Assembly (NCBI GenBank): GCA_902621205.1 | Contig: CACNLH010000002.1 | Location: 103,101 to 167,100 of the forward strand | Reading direction: 5' to 3' | Length of the DNA stretch: 64,000 bases | Origin: an uncultured Alphaproteobacteria bacterium | GTDB lineage: Bacteria > Pseudomonadota > Alphaproteobacteria > HIMB59 | Shown here: in pieces, positions 53,326-62,066 of the stretch | Position numbering within the stretch: the first letter of the stretch is position 1 | How the letters are laid out: every line of letters starts with the position of its first letter | Program-made: the position numbers and the translations under genes | The notes under the pieces: generated by a model | Told to the model about the DNA's origin: nothing | Database searches by the model: none | Seen by the model: the letters and a program-made list of their open reading frames with translations, nothing else

Positions 53326-54607
53326 AGCTGTTCAAAAAGAAATTATTGATGAACAAAATAAGTTAGCAAAAGCCTCTCTCGACTTTGATTTTGAATATTT
53401 AGAAAAAAAATTGAAAGAAAATCAAATTGATATCCGATCAATTTTAAATCAAGTAAAGAAATTTCAAGTTGCTGTTCCTACCTGGGGTGTTGGAACAGGG
53501 GGAACACGTTTTGCCCGTTTTCCCGGAATAGGTGAGCCTCAAAATATTTATGATAAAATTGAAGATTGTGCTGTGATTAACGACTTGATTGGTTTTACAA
53601 ATAAAGTATCACCTCATTTTCCCTGGGATAATGTAGATGACTTTTCCGAGTTAAAAGAATTTGCTGATGGATACGGCATCGGCTTTGATGTTGTAAATTC
53701 AAATACGTTCCAAGATCCAGCAGGTGCACCAGAAACATTCAAATATGGAAGCCTAACTAATGCAAGCTCTGCAATTAGAGATAGAGCAATTGAGGTGAAC
53801 ATACAGTCTATTGAAAGTGGAAAAACTCTTGGTTCTAAAGGCTTAACAGTATGGATTGGCGATGGAGGCAATTTTCCAGGGCAGATAAGCTTCTCAAAAT
53901 CATTAGAGAGATACATTGACTCTATGAAAAAAATCTATGCCACTCTTCCTAAAGATTGGATAGTCTTGTTAGAACATAAGCCTTATGAGCCAGCTTTTTA
54001 TTCTACTGTTATAAATGATTGGGGCACCAGTTATGTTTGTGCTAAAGAGCTAGGAGAACAGGCAATGTGCTTAGTTGATTTAGGACACCATCTTCCTAAT
54101 ACAAATATAGAAATGATTGTTTCAAGATTAATTGATGTTAACAAATTAGGAGGCTTCCACTTTAATGATAGTAAATTTGGCGATGATGATTTAGATGCTG
54201 GTTCAATCAATCCTTATGAATTATTTTTGATATTCAATGAGCTCACGGTAGCTTCACAAAATAATAAAATTAAAAATATAGCATTTATGATTGATCAATC
54301 ACATAATGTTACTGATCCTATTGAAAGTTTAATTTCAAGTGCAAATGAAATAGTCAACTCATACACAAAATCTTTACTTGTTAATTTTTCTTTACTAGAA
54401 AAAGCTCAAGATAGCAATGATGCTATTCAATCTATGCAAATTTTAAAGACAGCTTTTAATACTGATGTTAGTCCAATAGTTGCTATGGCTCGATTTGAAA
54501 ACGGCAATTCAATCGATCCAATCAAAACATATCGAAAACTTGATTATAAGAAGAACAAATCATTGACCAGAAAAAATGAAGGTGGTTCTTCTTCAGGTAT
54601 TGTTTAA
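53318..54607 (+). CDS. rhaI: L-rhamnose isomerase, RhaI type
   Basis: About 429 residues of the catabolic isomerase type found in Pseudomonas stutzeri and rhizobia rather than E. coli RhaA. Blocks: TRFARFPGIGEPQNI, VSPHFPWD, EHKPYEPAFYST, DLGHHLPNTNIE and FHFNDSKFGDDDLD, giving the metal-binding Glu, Asp and His residues of a TIM-barrel isomerase. It turns L-rhamnose into L-rhamnulose. ATG 53318 is one codon after an in-frame GTG and overlaps the ASRT-like gene; a GGGGGAG stretch precedes it. It is the last gene of the rhaS operon. Confidence 0.9.
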   Translation: MFKAVQKEIIDEQNKLAKASLDFDFEYLEKKLKENQIDIRSILNQVKKFQVAVPTWGVGTGGTRFARFPGIGEPQNIYDKIEDCAVINDLIGFTNKVSPHFPWDNVDDFSELKEFADGYGIGFDVVNSNTFQDPAGAPETFKYGSLTNASSAIRDRAIEVNIQSIESGKTLGSKGLTVWIGDGGNFPGQISFSKSLERYIDSMKKIYATLPKDWIVLLEHKPYEPAFYSTVINDWGTSYVCAKELGEQAMCLVDLGHHLPNTNIEMIVSRLIDVNKLGGFHFNDSKFGDDDLDAGSINPYELFLIFNELTVASQNNKIKNIAFMIDQSHNVTDPIESLISSANEIVNSYTKSLLVNFSLLEKAQDSNDAIQSMQILKTAFNTDVSPIVAMARFENGNSIDPIKTYRKLDYKKNKSLTRKNEGGSSSGIV

Positions 54608-54618
54608 GTAAAATTAAT

Positions 54619-56106
54619 TTATTTTAGATATTCGTTAAGAGTATTTTCCACGCCTCTTTCATAAATCATATTTAACCAATTCGAAAATGAATCGCAAAAT
54701 TTTTTATCTTTAGAAATATCACCATAAATCTCTAATTGCCCCAACCACTTAAGAGGATTGTCTTTAGACTTTTTAGCGCAAATATTTAATTTTTCCCAAT
54801 GAGGATCATTTGGTTCAATAATAGAGCCATCTTCACGAGTTCCCTCGCACATGCGTGCCCACAAAGCTTCTGCTAGAGAAAGTCCAATTATTGAAATGTT
54901 GTGTTCAATACCATCTTTAATGGATGGTACTAAAAACCCTGAATGACGTGAAGAACCATCAAAAGCAACTCTTCGAATAGTATCTTGTATAGAGGGGTTG
55001 GAAAATCTAGCAGAAATGAGTTCGAAGTATTCCATTGGAGTATACCCAGAAACTGGTTTTATATGAGGTATAATTTCATCTTTTTCAATTTTCTCTAATA
55101 GTTTAACTATCATTTCATTTTTCATAGCATCGCGAACAGTTTCAATACTCAAAAGTTCAGCTACATTTGCTAGAATTTGGTGTCCTCCATTAAGTATGCG
55201 AATTTTTTGATCTTCATAACCATGAACATTATCTGAAAATTGAACACCAACTTTTTCCCAGGGTGGTCGCCCCTTACAAAATTTATCTTCAATTACCCAT
55301 TGACGAAAATCCTCATGAGAGACAGGTACTTGATCTTCAATACCTAAGTTTCTAACAATATTAACTTCAACCTCTCCTGTACGAGGAACAATGCAATCAA
55401 CCATAGCATTTGGAAAAGTACAATTTTGATTAATCCATTCTAATAATTCTAAATCTTGTTCCTTTGCTATTCCAATTATAGCTTGTTTAAGTTTATTTCC
55501 ATTTTGTATCAAATTATCACAACTTAATCCAGTAATTGGTCCAACATCATTTTTCTTTCTATTTTTCAATGCCGACACAATTACCCCAAACACCGTTTGT
55601 GGAGTATCAGGATTTTTAATATCATGTACTATGCTTGGATCATTGATATTAAATTTTCCGTTCTCATCTAAAAAATATCCACCCTCGGTCACAGTTAGTG
55701 ATACAATTTTAATTTTTGGATCTGATATAGCAGTAATTAGTTTATGATTATTTTTTTCAACTGGAACATAATCAATCATTGATCCAATAATTTCACATGA
55801 TTGATTTCCTTTAGGATCTAACTCAATTAATGTTGTAAGATAGTCTTGCGTTTTAAGCTTCTCTCTCATTTGTACATCATATTCTGTAATTCCAGATCCT
55901 ATGATAGCCCAATCTTTTGCAAGATTTTTTTGCATAAGTCTATGTAAGTACCAAGAAAGGTGAGCTCTATGAAAATTTCCAACTCCGATATGTAAAATAC
56001 CAGCGCTTAAATTTGATCGAATATAATTTGGTTTTAAAACTGCATTTTGCATAGACCCGAGATTATTTTCATTTAAAGGTAGTGTGTTTGATGATTTTGA
56101 ACGCAA
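54619..56106 (-). CDS. Polyol 2-dehydrogenase, mannitol dehydrogenase family
   Basis: A 495-residue member of the long-chain mannitol dehydrogenase family. The NAD site is GVGNFHRAHLS, and the catalytic K-x-x-x-x-N-x-x-H motif is KIRILNGGH. The length and start (TTG 56106) suit mannitol 2-dehydrogenase, D-arabinitol dehydrogenase or fructuronate reductase; the motif does not separate these. It oxidises a polyol to a ketose with NAD in the cytoplasm. Last gene of a four-gene minus operon with a GMC oxidoreductase, a ketose epimerase-like protein and a xylitol dehydrogenase-like protein, divergent from a polyol-type importer. Confidence 0.87.
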   Translation of the reverse strand: MRSKSSNTLPLNENNLGSMQNAVLKPNYIRSNLSAGILHIGVGNFHRAHLSWYLHRLMQKNLAKDWAIIGSGITEYDVQMREKLKTQDYLTTLIELDPKGNQSCEIIGSMIDYVPVEKNNHKLITAISDPKIKIVSLTVTEGGYFLDENGKFNINDPSIVHDIKNPDTPQTVFGVIVSALKNRKKNDVGPITGLSCDNLIQNGNKLKQAIIGIAKEQDLELLEWINQNCTFPNAMVDCIVPRTGEVEVNIVRNLGIEDQVPVSHEDFRQWVIEDKFCKGRPPWEKVGVQFSDNVHGYEDQKIRILNGGHQILANVAELLSIETVRDAMKNEMIVKLLEKIEKDEIIPHIKPVSGYTPMEYFELISARFSNPSIQDTIRRVAFDGSSRHSGFLVPSIKDGIEHNISIIGLSLAEALWARMCEGTREDGSIIEPNDPHWEKLNICAKKSKDNPLKWLGQLEIYGDISKDKKFCDSFSNWLNMIYERGVENTLNEYLK

Positions 56107-56108
56107 TT

Positions 56109-57707
56109 TTAACCCTCTAACATGATATCTGTAGCTTTATCTGCTATTGCCATAGCTGGGGCGTTTGTATTTGCTGCCACAATATTAGGCATCATAGACA
56201 CATCAAAAACTCTAAGATTATCAATGCCTTTGACTTGGAGTCTTGAGTTTAAAACAGCCATGTCATCGCTGTCACTCCCCATTTTACAAGTCCCAACAGG
56301 ATGCCAATTAGTCTTAACCATTTTTTTACAATAATTAGCTAATGACTCATCATCATCAATGCTTTTTCCGGGAAGAATTTCTTCTAAAATTATATCTGAT
56401 AGTGGTTTTGTATTGATAACTTCTCTGGCAAGTCTAAGACTTGAAACAAAAATATCGATATCTTCTTTGTTGCTTAAGAAATTTGGATTTATACTAGGAA
56501 GATCTAATGGATTAGAAGAATTCAATGTTACCTCTCCTCGAGATTTTGGATTCATTATACATGGAGTAAGTGTAACTCCATGATCAGGTTTAATGCCTTT
56601 CGTATCCCTATCTGTATACATAATTTGTACGCAGTATAATTTTACTTTGGGATTATTTTGATCTTTTAAATCATCTGGGTTTAAAAAAGAGCAACAGTCA
56701 ACCCCATTTGATGTTACAGGTCCTGACTTAAATAAAAGATATTGGATTCCATTTTTAATCATTCTTAGACCTTTGTTTTGTTTAAAATAACCATATCCTT
56801 TTTTAGCTCTTGAGATAAAAGGTACCTCATGATGGTCTTGAAGGTTCTTTCCTACGCCATTTAAATTTTCTTCTATCTTGATATCGAATTTTTTTAATAT
56901 TTTTTCATCTCCAATACCAGAGTGCATTAATATCTTTGGTGTAATTAGTGCTCCAGCAGTAAGTATTATTTCTTTTCCATATATTTTTTCGTACTTCCCA
57001 TTAGATATAGTTTCAACTCCAATTGCTTTTTTATTTTCTATTATCAATTTAATGACCACGGTATTGAGCATTATTTCAAGATTCTTATCATTTAATAAAG
57101 GGTTAATTAGAGCAGAAACTGTGTCACATCTTTTGCCATCTCCAATAGTATATTGCATAAGACCAACTCCATATTGATTGCCATCGTTAAAATCTCTGTT
57201 GTAAGGCAGGCCCAGTTTTTGCATTGTTTTAATGTATAGATTTGATCCTTCAGCTACATAACCAGGATCAGATACTTTTATTGGTCCATCAGTACCATGT
57301 GTCTCTCCAGCTAACCTTTGATTATTTTCAAGCGCTTTGTAGTTATTTATAAGTGAATTCCAACCCCACCTTTCATCTCCAGTTGCCTCAGCCCACCTAT
57401 TATAATCGGAGGGCTTTCCTCTCATGTAAACCATACCATTCACACTTGAGCCACCTCCTAGAACTTTCGCTTGTGCAATATCATGTTGCCTATTATTAAG
57501 TTGAGGTTGAGGGATTGATTTGTAAAATTTTAGATATGGACTACCATCTAACATAGGTATCCATCCAGCAGGCATGCTTAAAAGAGGGTTATTATTTTTT
57601 TTTCCTTCTTCAATAATTAATACTTTATACCCATTTCTAATTAATTTTTCTGATGTGATAGTACCTGATGTACCACCGCCAACAATTATAAAATCAAAAT
57701 TTTTCAT
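56109..57707 (-). CDS. GMC-family FAD oxidoreductase
   Basis: A 532-residue choline dehydrogenase/glucose oxidase-type flavoprotein. FAD site FIIVGGGTSGTITSE, GMC signature 1 in the AKVLGGGSSVNGMVYMRG region, and the catalytic histidine in NWHPVGTCKMG with the final NTNAPAMAIA. There is no signal peptide. Membrane or soluble, it passes electrons from an alcohol substrate to quinone or another acceptor. The operon suggests a polyol or sugar substrate; choline is unlikely here. Two bases separate it from the mannitol dehydrogenase-like gene. Confidence 0.87.
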   Translation of the reverse strand: MKNFDFIIVGGGTSGTITSEKLIRNGYKVLIIEEGKKNNNPLLSMPAGWIPMLDGSPYLKFYKSIPQPQLNNRQHDIAQAKVLGGGSSVNGMVYMRGKPSDYNRWAEATGDERWGWNSLINNYKALENNQRLAGETHGTDGPIKVSDPGYVAEGSNLYIKTMQKLGLPYNRDFNDGNQYGVGLMQYTIGDGKRCDTVSALINPLLNDKNLEIMLNTVVIKLIIENKKAIGVETISNGKYEKIYGKEIILTAGALITPKILMHSGIGDEKILKKFDIKIEENLNGVGKNLQDHHEVPFISRAKKGYGYFKQNKGLRMIKNGIQYLLFKSGPVTSNGVDCCSFLNPDDLKDQNNPKVKLYCVQIMYTDRDTKGIKPDHGVTLTPCIMNPKSRGEVTLNSSNPLDLPSINPNFLSNKEDIDIFVSSLRLAREVINTKPLSDIILEEILPGKSIDDDESLANYCKKMVKTNWHPVGTCKMGSDSDDMAVLNSRLQVKGIDNLRVFDVSMMPNIVAANTNAPAMAIADKATDIMLEG

Positions 57708-57735
57708 GTATTAATTGAGATATTAATAACGAAAA

Positions 57736-58590
57736 TTATGAACCTAATCCATTTTTAATAAATTTTAATGCTTCAGATGCTAAATCTTCACTATCGCTCC
57801 ACAAATTTCTCCAAACAGCTAATGTATTTGAGAGAACTGGATCAACTACTTCAGATGAAAAAGACTCAAAGGTAATTATTCCTGAGTAATTAATATCTTT
57901 TAGGCTTTTAAAAGTTTCTTCAAAGTTAATATGGCCACTTCCAAGGTATCCTCTATGATTTTCACCAAAATGAAACATTCCTAATTTGTCATTTCCAATT
58001 TTTTTGATTGGCTCTGAATAGTTGTTTTCTTCGATGTTCATGTGATAGGTGTCAAGATGCACTTTAACATCTGAAACACCTAGGTCATTGATATAGTTCA
58101 ACGCTTCTTGTGCGGTGTTCATGATATTAGTTTCGTATCTATTAACTACTTCAAGACTTAATGTGACATTATTTTTATTTGCTTTTTCAGCAAGATCTCT
58201 GATCACAGATAAAGAATTTGCATAACCCACATCTGTTCTAGGGGCGTCATTTTTTTGGAGTGCTGAATGTATCACACCACAAAGATTTGAGGATCCTACA
58301 TCAATTGTTTTATCAAGTGCTTTAAATAATAGCTCTCTTCCTGCTTTTACTCTATCTAGGTCTTCAGAAGCGATATCAGTTTTATAACTTAAACCTAGTG
58401 AAACCGTTGGTTCTAAATTAAATTTTTCATATGCTTTGGATACAAAATCTGTATCCAAAGCATCAGGGTTAAGGAGGGGTAATTCCATTACGTCGTAGCC
58501 AATCTTTGCTGCCTTTGACAAGCAATTTTCAACACTAGTATTTTCTATATCTCCAATAAATGTTAACGCGTGTACACCAATTTTATTCAT
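57736..58590 (-). CDS. Xylose-isomerase-like TIM barrel, ketose 3-epimerase-like
   Basis: A 284-residue TIM barrel close to D-tagatose/D-psicose 3-epimerases. Its metal and catalytic residues fall in SLEVVNRYETNIMNT (Glu), VHLDTYHMNIEE (Asp, His), MFHFGENHRGYLGSGHI (His, Arg) and ITFESFSS (second Glu), matching the Agrobacterium epimerase pattern. It would epimerise a ketose at C3, linking unusual polyols to common ketoses. ATG 58590 overlaps the xylitol dehydrogenase-like stop (ATGA). Inosose isomerase (IolI-like) is an alternative. Confidence 0.82.
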   Translation of the reverse strand: MNKIGVHALTFIGDIENTSVENCLSKAAKIGYDVMELPLLNPDALDTDFVSKAYEKFNLEPTVSLGLSYKTDIASEDLDRVKAGRELLFKALDKTIDVGSSNLCGVIHSALQKNDAPRTDVGYANSLSVIRDLAEKANKNNVTLSLEVVNRYETNIMNTAQEALNYINDLGVSDVKVHLDTYHMNIEENNYSEPIKKIGNDKLGMFHFGENHRGYLGSGHINFEETFKSLKDINYSGIITFESFSSEVVDPVLSNTLAVWRNLWSDSEDLASEALKFIKNGLGS

Positions 58591-59618
58591 AGTTGAATTT
58601 GTATTTTTACATCCTCGGGTAAGTTTTTGGCAGCTCTTTCGAAAGCCTTTATACTATCATCAAAAGCAACTGTATCTGTAATCATAGGCTTAACATCAAT
58701 TTTATTGCTAGATAATAAATTTATTGCTCTTTCATATTGATGGGCATATCTAAAAACAGTTTTAATTTCAATTTCTTTAGTAAGTAGTGTTGCAAAATCC
58801 ATTGGTATTGAATTCATAGGATTTCCTACGATAACTACTTTGCCTGCAGGACAAATAGAATCAAAAATTACATCGTATGCTTTTGTTGCTCCTGAAGCTT
58901 CAAAGATTATGTTTGCTCCCCAATTGTTTGTATTCTTTTTTACAATTTCTGCAGGATTATCTTTATTCAAATCTATGGGAATTAAATTATTGTAATTTTT
59001 ACACATCTCTAATTTTTTACTTACAATGTCTGCTATAAAAACTTTAGAACATCCACCAGCAAGAGCAGTCAAAGCTATCACTAGGCCAATTGGTCCACAG
59101 CCCATAACCAATGCGCTCTCACCTGGAATAATTTTTGCTTTTTCAGCAGCTTGAAGTCCAACAGCAAGTGGTTCTATCATTGCACCCTCTGCATAAGAAA
59201 CATTGTCTGGAAGTTTAAATACAAAATTTGATGGGAAAACTACTTCTGGAGTTAAACAACCATGATCAGGAGGCGTTGCCCAGAAAGTAAGCTTAGGGTC
59301 AAGGTTATATAATCCTTTTATATATTCTTTTGAATTAATATCTGGAACCCCAGGTTCTATGCAAACTCTATCGCCAACTTTTAAATTAGTTACCTTATTA
59401 CCAATCTCTATGACTGTTCCAGATCCTTCATGGCCTAAGACCATCGGTTTGTCTACTACAAAAGGTCCAATTTTTCCATGGGTATAGTAGTGGACATCAC
59501 TTCCACAAATACCCACTGTATGCATTTTTATTTTAACATCATTTGGTTGGACTTTTTCTGGTAAATCAATATCTCTTAAAGATAGTTCTAATTTTTTTTC
59601 TAAGACAAGAGCTCTCAT
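58587..59618 (-). CDS. Zinc alcohol dehydrogenase, xylitol/sorbitol dehydrogenase-like
   Basis: A 343-residue medium-chain dehydrogenase. The catalytic zinc ligands appear in GICGSDVHYY (Cys) and LGHEGSG (His, Glu), and the NAD loop is MGCGPIGLV. The structural-zinc loop has lost its cysteines (GVPDINSKEYIKGLYNLD), as in rhizobial xylitol dehydrogenases, which also share TFWATPPDHGCLTP. It oxidises xylitol, sorbitol or a related polyol to the ketose. It heads the minus operon, so its promoter is the divergent region that holds the two operator-like dyads. Confidence 0.87.
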   Translation of the reverse strand: MRALVLEKKLELSLRDIDLPEKVQPNDVKIKMHTVGICGSDVHYYTHGKIGPFVVDKPMVLGHEGSGTVIEIGNKVTNLKVGDRVCIEPGVPDINSKEYIKGLYNLDPKLTFWATPPDHGCLTPEVVFPSNFVFKLPDNVSYAEGAMIEPLAVGLQAAEKAKIIPGESALVMGCGPIGLVIALTALAGGCSKVFIADIVSKKLEMCKNYNNLIPIDLNKDNPAEIVKKNTNNWGANIIFEASGATKAYDVIFDSICPAGKVVIVGNPMNSIPMDFATLLTKEIEIKTVFRYAHQYERAINLLSSNKIDVKPMITDTVAFDDSIKAFERAAKNLPEDVKIQIQL

Positions 59619-59661
59619 GTATTTCTTATAAAAATATTATTATCCTCCCCTATAACTACTG

Positions 59662-59697
59662 ATATGTAATAATTTACAACATATGTAAATAATTACC
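59662..59697. promoter_or_regulatory. Two tandem dyads, candidate SorC-family operators
   Basis: TGTAA-N4-TTACA at 59665-59678 is a perfect inverted repeat; TGTAA-N4-TTACC at 59684-59697 matches at 9 of 10 arm positions. The surrounding 16-base units (59662-59677 and 59681-59696) agree at 13 positions and start 19 bases apart. They lie in the 144-base divergent promoter region between the polyol catabolic operon and the importer operon that contains a SorC-family regulator gene, so that regulator is the natural ligand-dependent binder. Confidence 0.62.
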
Positions 59698-59762
59698 AAT
59701 ATTTATTGTAATCAAATTTTTTTTATGCAATTATTAATTAAAGTAAAGATAGGAGGAGACTT

Positions 59763-61100
59763 ATGTTAAGGAAAATCTTACTTACATTTTCACTATTAAT
59801 TTTTCCTTTGAACAGCCTATTAGCTGTAAATTGGGAAGATGAACTTGGTGATCACAGTGGCTACAATCTAAAGGTTCAGTCAATTATGGACCCTTATATT
59901 GATGCTGTTAAAGAAATATCTCCACAATTTGAAGCAGTAACTGGTGCCTCAGTTACAGTTGAAGGTTTTGGATATGATGGACTTCATGAAAAGCAAATTG
60001 TTGCTTGTTCTCAAAATGACGGATCTTACGATGTTTTATTTGTCGATGGTATTTGGATTGGAGAATTTGTTGAGGCAGATTGTATCGAGCCAGTTGAGGA
60101 TATTTGGACTGCTGAAGGCACAGATCAATCAATAGTTGCATGGGATGACTATATCTCTTCATTTGCTGGTCAAGCTATATGGGATGATAAGAAACAATGC
60201 CTACCATTCGGTGGTTATTGGCACATGCTTCACTATAGAACTGATTTATTTGAAGCAGAGGGTTTAGATCCCCCAAAAACATTTGATGATGTTTTAGCTG
60301 CTGCAAAATTATTCAAAGATAATCCTAAATACCCAGACCTAGAGGGTGGATATGCAATGAATATGGCACGTGGTAGTGCTGCTGGTCAACAATTCTATGA
60401 GTGGATTTACTCTGCAGGTGGAAAACCATGGGAAAGTAACTACCCTGGCTCCCCAGATGCTTATGCAGACCAAAGAGGTCTTTATAACTCTCCTGAGTCT
60501 GTAGCATTTATTGAGTGGATGCAAGAGATGATAAACTACATGCCTCCTGGTGTTGAGCAGTATGCTTGGGACGAGAGAGCTAAAGCATTTACTCAAGGAA
60601 AAGTTGCGATGATCAATAACTGGTCTGTGAGAACTCCTTTATTTAATGATCCTGAAATTAGTAAAGTTAAGGGAAAATTTGGAGTAGCATTATTTCCTCA
60701 CGCTGCAGGAGCTGAGTCAGTTCCACCAGTTGGAGGTTGGATTGCTTGTGTAAATAAACATTCCAAAAACAAGGAAGCTGCTTGGGATTACCTAAAGTGG
60801 TTTGCAAGCCCAGAAGTTCACAGAGAGTGGGTTTTAGCAGGCGCTCCTCCTAGCAGACATTCAGCAATGAATGACCCTCAAATTAATGCTGAACAGCCAT
60901 GGACACCAGTTCTATATGAGTCAAGCTTAAGAGCTTGGCAAGAACTAAGACCAAGACATGCATTAACTTTTGAGTTAATTGAAACTCTAGGTATTGAGGT
61001 TAATAAAGCTCTAACAGGTGAGTCATCTGCTCAAGAAGCGATGGATACCGCTAATAAAAAAATCGATAGACTCCTTAAATCTGAAGGATACATTGATTAA
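59763..61100 (+). CDS. Polyol/sugar ABC importer, periplasmic binding protein (CUT1)
   Basis: A 445-residue extracellular family 1 binding protein. Signal peptide MLRKILLTFSLLIFPLNSLLA. EGFGYDGLHEKQI, YDVLFVDGIWIGEF, PFGGYWHMLHYRTDLF and GKVAMINNWSVRTP form the family framework; the gene order recalls SmoE of polyol importers. Strong AGGAGG site 5' of ATG 59763. The likely ligand is a polyol such as sorbitol, mannitol, xylitol or a less common one, given the divergent dehydrogenases. A 12-base-pair stem-loop follows the stop. Confidence 0.87.
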   Translation: MLRKILLTFSLLIFPLNSLLAVNWEDELGDHSGYNLKVQSIMDPYIDAVKEISPQFEAVTGASVTVEGFGYDGLHEKQIVACSQNDGSYDVLFVDGIWIGEFVEADCIEPVEDIWTAEGTDQSIVAWDDYISSFAGQAIWDDKKQCLPFGGYWHMLHYRTDLFEAEGLDPPKTFDDVLAAAKLFKDNPKYPDLEGGYAMNMARGSAAGQQFYEWIYSAGGKPWESNYPGSPDAYADQRGLYNSPESVAFIEWMQEMINYMPPGVEQYAWDERAKAFTQGKVAMINNWSVRTPLFNDPEISKVKGKFGVALFPHAAGAESVPPVGGWIACVNKHSKNKEAAWDYLKWFASPEVHREWVLAGAPPSRHSAMNDPQINAEQPWTPVLYESSLRAWQELRPRHALTFELIETLGIEVNKALTGESSAQEAMDTANKKIDRLLKSEGYID

Positions 61101-61110
61101 ATAAAAACAT

Positions 61111-61139
61111 TGCTTGGGCTTTTTTATAAAGCCCAAGCA
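61111..61139 (+). promoter_or_regulatory. Stem-loop after the polyol binding-protein gene
   Basis: TGCTTGGGCTTT (61111-61122) pairs perfectly with AAAGCCCAAGCA (61128-61139) around a 5-base loop. It starts 10 bases after the stop codon and 33 bases before the permease start. TTTAAATT follows, so some termination is possible. It is the most stable-looking of the four binding-protein hairpins. Confidence 0.75.
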
Positions 61140-61172
61140 TTTAAATTAAAACTATCAAAAGACACTTAAATA

Positions 61173-62066
61173 ATGCAAAGTGAAAAAATTCAAAAGATTT
61201 TATTTATTTTACCAACGTGCCTTTTTCTGCTTGTAATATCTATTTTTCCTTTTTTATACTCAGTTTATCTTAGCTTATTTCAAGCGAAGTTAACTAAGAT
61301 GCATAAGAAATTCTTTATTGGATGGGAGAACTATCAAGTACTTTTATTTGAAGATGATACTTTTCCTACTGCAATTAAAAATACATTTATGATTGCTTTT
61401 AGCTCAATTACGATTGAAATAATTTTAGGTTTTATAATGGCTAAAATTTTTTTTGAGATACGACACATTAAGTTTTCTAATGCTTTAAGAACAGTAACGA
61501 TTATGCCTATTATGTTAACACCACTTTGTGTAGGGTTAGTTTTTTTATATATTTTAAATCCGACACTTGGCATTTTTAGTTACATCTTAGACACTGTTTT
61601 TGGTATTGAACCTTTCGCTTATTTAGGCGAGCCTATACCAGCTAAGATTTCAATTATAGTAATCAACTCATGGCAATGGACACCTTTTATGATGATACTT
61701 TTACTTGCTGGATTGATGACTGTTCCAAATGAACAATATGAAGCTGCAAAAATAGATGGTGCGAATTGGTTTCATGTTATGACAAAAATTGAAATACCAT
61801 CTATTTTGAGCTTTGTATTATTAGGAGTAGTTCTAAGGCTAATCGAGTGTATTCGCTTATTCGACATTATATATATAACGACAAAAGGTGGTCCAGGTAT
61901 AGCTACAGAAGTGATGGCATTTTTTACTTACAGAACTGAATTTAGAAGTTTTCAAATTGGAACAGGATCTGCATCCGCAGTGATCATTCTTATTATTAGT
62001 TTAATTGTAACAACAATTGCAGTAACGCTTTTACGAAGGGTAGAGAGAAATGAAGGCCTCAATTAG
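61173..62066 (+). CDS. Polyol/sugar ABC importer permease (MalF-like)
   Basis: A 297-residue permease with six predicted spans, the first at FILPTCLFLLVISIFPFLYS, and the coupling loop EAAKIDGANWFHVM. It overlaps the second permease by 17 bases. No ribosome site of note precedes ATG 61173. It transports the solute delivered by the binding protein encoded upstream. Confidence 0.86.
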   Translation: MQSEKIQKILFILPTCLFLLVISIFPFLYSVYLSLFQAKLTKMHKKFFIGWENYQVLLFEDDTFPTAIKNTFMIAFSSITIEIILGFIMAKIFFEIRHIKFSNALRTVTIMPIMLTPLCVGLVFLYILNPTLGIFSYILDTVFGIEPFAYLGEPIPAKISIIVINSWQWTPFMMILLLAGLMTVPNEQYEAAKIDGANWFHVMTKIEIPSILSFVLLGVVLRLIECIRLFDIIYITTKGGPGIATEVMAFFTYRTEFRSFQIGTGSASAVIILIISLIVTTIAVTLLRRVERNEGLN

